Shown one piece after another: positions 61,261 through 64,000 of a DNA stretch of 64,000 nucleotides. A program made the position numbers and the translations under genes. A model generated the notes under the pieces. That model searched no databases. It saw only the letters and a list, made by a program, of their open reading frames with translations, and was not told the origin of the DNA. Each line of letters begins with the position of its first letter. Position 1 is the stretch's first letter. The stretch is taken from contig JAQPZY010001372.1 of NCBI GenBank assembly GCA_029931535.1, forward strand, positions 2,150,501 through 2,214,500. Reading direction: 5' to 3'. Source of the stretch: Margaritifera margaritifera. Its lineage: Eukaryota; Mollusca; Bivalvia; Unionida; Margaritiferidae.

Positions 61261-62400
61261 TATTAATTTATTTTTTGGTCTTATAGGGATCGTCATTTTG
61301 ACCAACACTTTTATTTCTTGTCGAATCGATATTGGTGCAAATGTTGCTGCAAAACTCATCGATTTTCCTTGATGTACTAGAATATGTCGTTTTTCGTAGG
61401 ACACAAAGGGATGATGCCATACAATGCGTAGAAACAAACGCGCGTTCCTTTTTGTATTCCCTAGGCGGAGTCTTGAAATGTTACCATCTTTTCTTTGGTC
61501 ATCAAATGTTTGATGGCTCCTAGAGTTGGTTGTGCTGTCTTCTCTTAAGATTTCTGTCGAAACGGCTGAAAACGTTGACACACCTGTCTGTACAATTGCG
61601 CTTTTTCCTTTCTGACACGTCCGATCAATGCATCGAAAGCTGCAACTCTTTTTGCAACTTAGTCGTCTCAGTCATATTCGGTTCGGCAGTAAGTGTCTTA
61701 TCCGCTTATCGTACCATCAATTGTCGTATCAGCTTATCGTACTATCAATGGAGGTCCATCCAGCGTTTCCGAGGGACCAATTTTAATTTTCGTTCCTCCA
61801 TGGGGAAAAGTTTTATATCATTGACATCATTCAGGAATGAACCGTCGCTTTCATTTAAATAAAAATGTCATGATTCCTTGTCAAATAGGACCGGCTACTG
61901 AGGGGAGATGCCACCTTGTATAACAACGGTATCATAAGCATAGGACGAAACTATCGTCGTTGGACGAACACTTTTTCTTTGGAGTCAATGGATATTTCTT
62001 TTTATGTTTTGAAGAACGTAACGATATCATTCTAATCCCAGTTTATTCGTCTTCCTTTCAACATATTCAAACAATATTCGGACAGGATATCGACGATTTC
62101 TTTCGGAGCATTCAGAGTGATCTGTTTTTGCATTTCGTATTTATTAGACCTACCTCGATGACGACAATGCAGTGTGATTTTCTGGATGATATTTTGTCGA
62201 TGTTTCTATTACAAACATGTACAAACATTTGTTTTTATACAGGAACTCGTGTTCTCATGATGACGTACGAACTTTACCGTGGACACTGTATGAGAAAAAG
62301 AAGGAGTTTTCAGGTGACCAAAACGAACTTGTTCTTGTCTTGGAAGACTGGATAAGGCTTGTAACATTCCAGATATGTCTAGCACATTTTCCTTTGGATA
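61260..62400 (-). pseudogene. Coding-like sequence upstream of the second integrase relic
   Basis: The - strand contains protein-like pieces, such as 'FYLNESDGSFLNDVNDIKL' (about 61,861-61,805) and 'MEERKLKLVPRKRWMDL' (about 61,801-61,751), with stops between them. It probably extends the virus-like relic, but I cannot name the gene; polymerase, protease and ATPase motifs were looked for and not found. Overlapping + strand frames (61,530-61,862, 61,960-62,355) may be shadows. Confidence 0.3.
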
Positions 62401-62434
62401 AATCTCTTTTCTTAAGCCAGCCAGCAACCGTGGT

Positions 62435-62493
62435 AGAAGAAGAAGAAGAAGAAGAAGAAGAAGAAGAAGAAGAAGAAGAAGAAGAAGAAGAAG
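62435..62493. repeat. (GAA)n microsatellite
   Basis: AAG/GAA run. Poly-Glu, poly-Ser and poly-Leu frames on the two strands are artefacts. Confidence 0.95.
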
Positions 62494-62618
62494 GAGAAGT
62501 AGCAGAAGGAATAAGATCACGAGAATGAATGGCTTTATTGAGCAGTGCCAATGTCAGCGGCATTGTCAACAGATTTAGAAACTCTTAAATCTGTTTAGCT
62601 AGAATTATAATGCCTGGT

Positions 62619-62680
62619 ATACATACATACATACATACATACATACATACATACATACATACATACATACATACATACAC
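62619..62680. repeat. (ACAT)n microsatellite
   Basis: Uninterrupted tetranucleotide run of about 15 units. Confidence 0.95.
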
Positions 62681-63049
62681 ACACCCATTTCCATATTTAA
62701 TATGTTTCACATTACGAGCTGAATACGCGTAATTTGGTCAGCGAGTTCAAATTCTTATTTATTTATTCTCGGGAAGAAAAAGCAAAAACAAAAACAAAAT
62801 CAAAAACATTTGTTCACGGTGTAAAGAATCATCTCATGCTTCGTTCTATATCCGCTATTCCTTTCACAGATGGCCAGAATGAAATGGCAAGTGTCGGACT
62901 TATAAATGTAATTACAAATCATGTTTGTTGTCTTTGCTTCAATTTGTGATTCAAGTTATAATTAATTAAGTCTGACATTGTAACAAGAGGCAGTCGGTAC
63001 GAGCTCATTTTGTTGTTCTCAAGGTTATATACCAAAAATGATTCATCAC

Positions 63050-63787
63050 CCTGAAGGAATCACCCTAAAAGAGAAACATATTTTGCCTTGAAGGAATCAC
63101 CCTAAAAGAGAAACATATTTCACCTTGAAGGAATCACCCTAAAAGAGAAACATATTTTTCCTTGAAGGAATCACCCTAAGAGAGAAACATATATGACCTT
63201 GAAGGAATCACCCTTAATGAGAAACATATATGACCTTGAAGGAATCACCCTAAAAGAGAAACATGTCTTTCCTTGAAGGAATCACCCTAAAAGAGAAACA
63301 TATTTTTCCTTGAAGGAATCACCCTAAAAGAGAAACATATTTCACCTTGAAGGAATCACCCTAAAGGAGAAACATGTTTTTCCTTGAAGGAATCACCCTA
63401 AAAGAGAAACACATTTTTCCTTGAAGGAATCACCCTAAAAGAGAAACATATATTAGCTTGAAGGAATCACCCTAAAAGAGAAACATATTTTTCCTTGAAG
63501 GAATCACCCTAAAAGAGAAACATATTTTCCCTTGAAGGAATCACCCTAAAAGAGAAACATATTTTCCCTTGAAGGAATCACCCTAAAAGAGAAACATATT
63601 TCACCTTGAAGGAATCACCCTAAAAGAGAAACATATTTTTCCTTGAAGGAATCACCCTAAAAGAGAAACACATTTTTCCTTGAAGGAATCACCCTAAAAG
63701 AGAAACATATTTTTCCTTGAAGGAATCACCCTAAAAGAGAAACATATATTACCTTGAAGGAATCACCCTAAAAGAGAAACATATATT
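63050..63787. repeat. 37-bp minisatellite, ~20 copies
   Basis: 'ccttgaaggaatcaccctaa' plus 'aagagaaacatattttt'. 'accctaaaa' at 63,062 and 63,099 gives 37 bp. Units are highly uniform except for a variable 4-5 base spot after 'acatat' (tttt/ttca/atta/atga), so it is young. No frame stays open, because 37 is not a multiple of 3. Confidence 0.95.
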
Positions 63788-64000
63788 AAAAGCATTCTGT
63801 CTTTTTGACTGTCGACGAGGCTTTCAGTTTTGCTGATTTGTTTTGTCAACAAAACAATTACATCAGTCTGAAGGACACGGTGAAGTGTCATTGTCACAAT
63901 AATACAGGATTAATTACTGGACTTTGTAAAGACAATGAACATAATAAATGGAGTACAACATACACATAGAAGTAAACAGAGCATAATATGAACATAAGTG

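Noticed and set aside
62209..62569. Poly-Glu / poly-Ser / poly-Leu frames
   Set aside because: Translation of the (GAA)n run in three frames.
63050..63787. CRISPR-like array
   Set aside because: 37-bp units are directly adjacent with no unique spacers, in a eukaryotic context with no cas genes.

Overview
This window is AT-rich eukaryotic DNA. It has spliced coding exons, non-LTR retrotransposons, tRNA-derived SINEs, many (TA)n, (CT)n and (CA)n runs, and a dozen minisatellite arrays. It has no bacterial operon logic and no CRISPR array. The SINE types (tRNA head plus a body with a 'gtgccttgcccaaggacacac'-like block, and another with 'gtcgtaaaaggcgactaatgg'), the Polinton relics and the repeat style fit a lophotrochozoan, most likely a bivalve or other mollusc. 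I cannot name the species from sequence alone.

Layout. 0-3.1 kb: a decayed Polinton (Maverick) on the + strand, with integrase, minor-capsid-like gene and a small basic virion-type ORF. 3.4-11 kb: SINEs and minisatellites (42 bp, 41 bp, 47 bp, ~145 bp units). 11.4-13.3 kb: a broken LINE. 17.7-22.1, 28.3-32.8 and 33.0-36.9 kb: three copies (A, B, C) of one ~4-kb segment, each ending in a copy of the first coding exon of a tetraspan gene. Between A and B lie a ~2.9-kb array of a 45-bp unit and two more LINE fragments. 36.5-45.4 kb: the only convincing intact host gene, a three-exon, 175-residue claudin/PMP22-type tetraspan membrane protein, which uses exon 1 of copy C. Copies A and B of the exon are broken. 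46-48 kb: simple repeats. 48.2-53.8 kb: an island visibly richer in G+C than its flanks, full of coding-like but frameshifted sequence, including a minor-capsid-like protein and a jelly-roll/fibre-like protein. I read it as a second, different Polinton-like or virus-like relic. 54.5-55.8 kb: degenerate dispersed repeat. 57.6-61.3 kb: a third virus-like relic, on the - strand and related to the one at 0-3 kb, with integrase, minor capsid, small basic ORF and a major-capsid fragment. A Thr/Ser-rich mucin-like exon lies inside its span. 63.0-63.8 kb: a 37-bp minisatellite.

The window is therefore one small host membrane-protein gene in a landscape of repeats and at least three fossil virus-like integrations. 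The most interesting signals are the triplicated promoter/exon-1 segment, the two related but oppositely oriented Polinton relics, the GC-rich virus-like island, and two large hairpin-forming inverted repeats. All calls come from reading the sequence. No database search was run.
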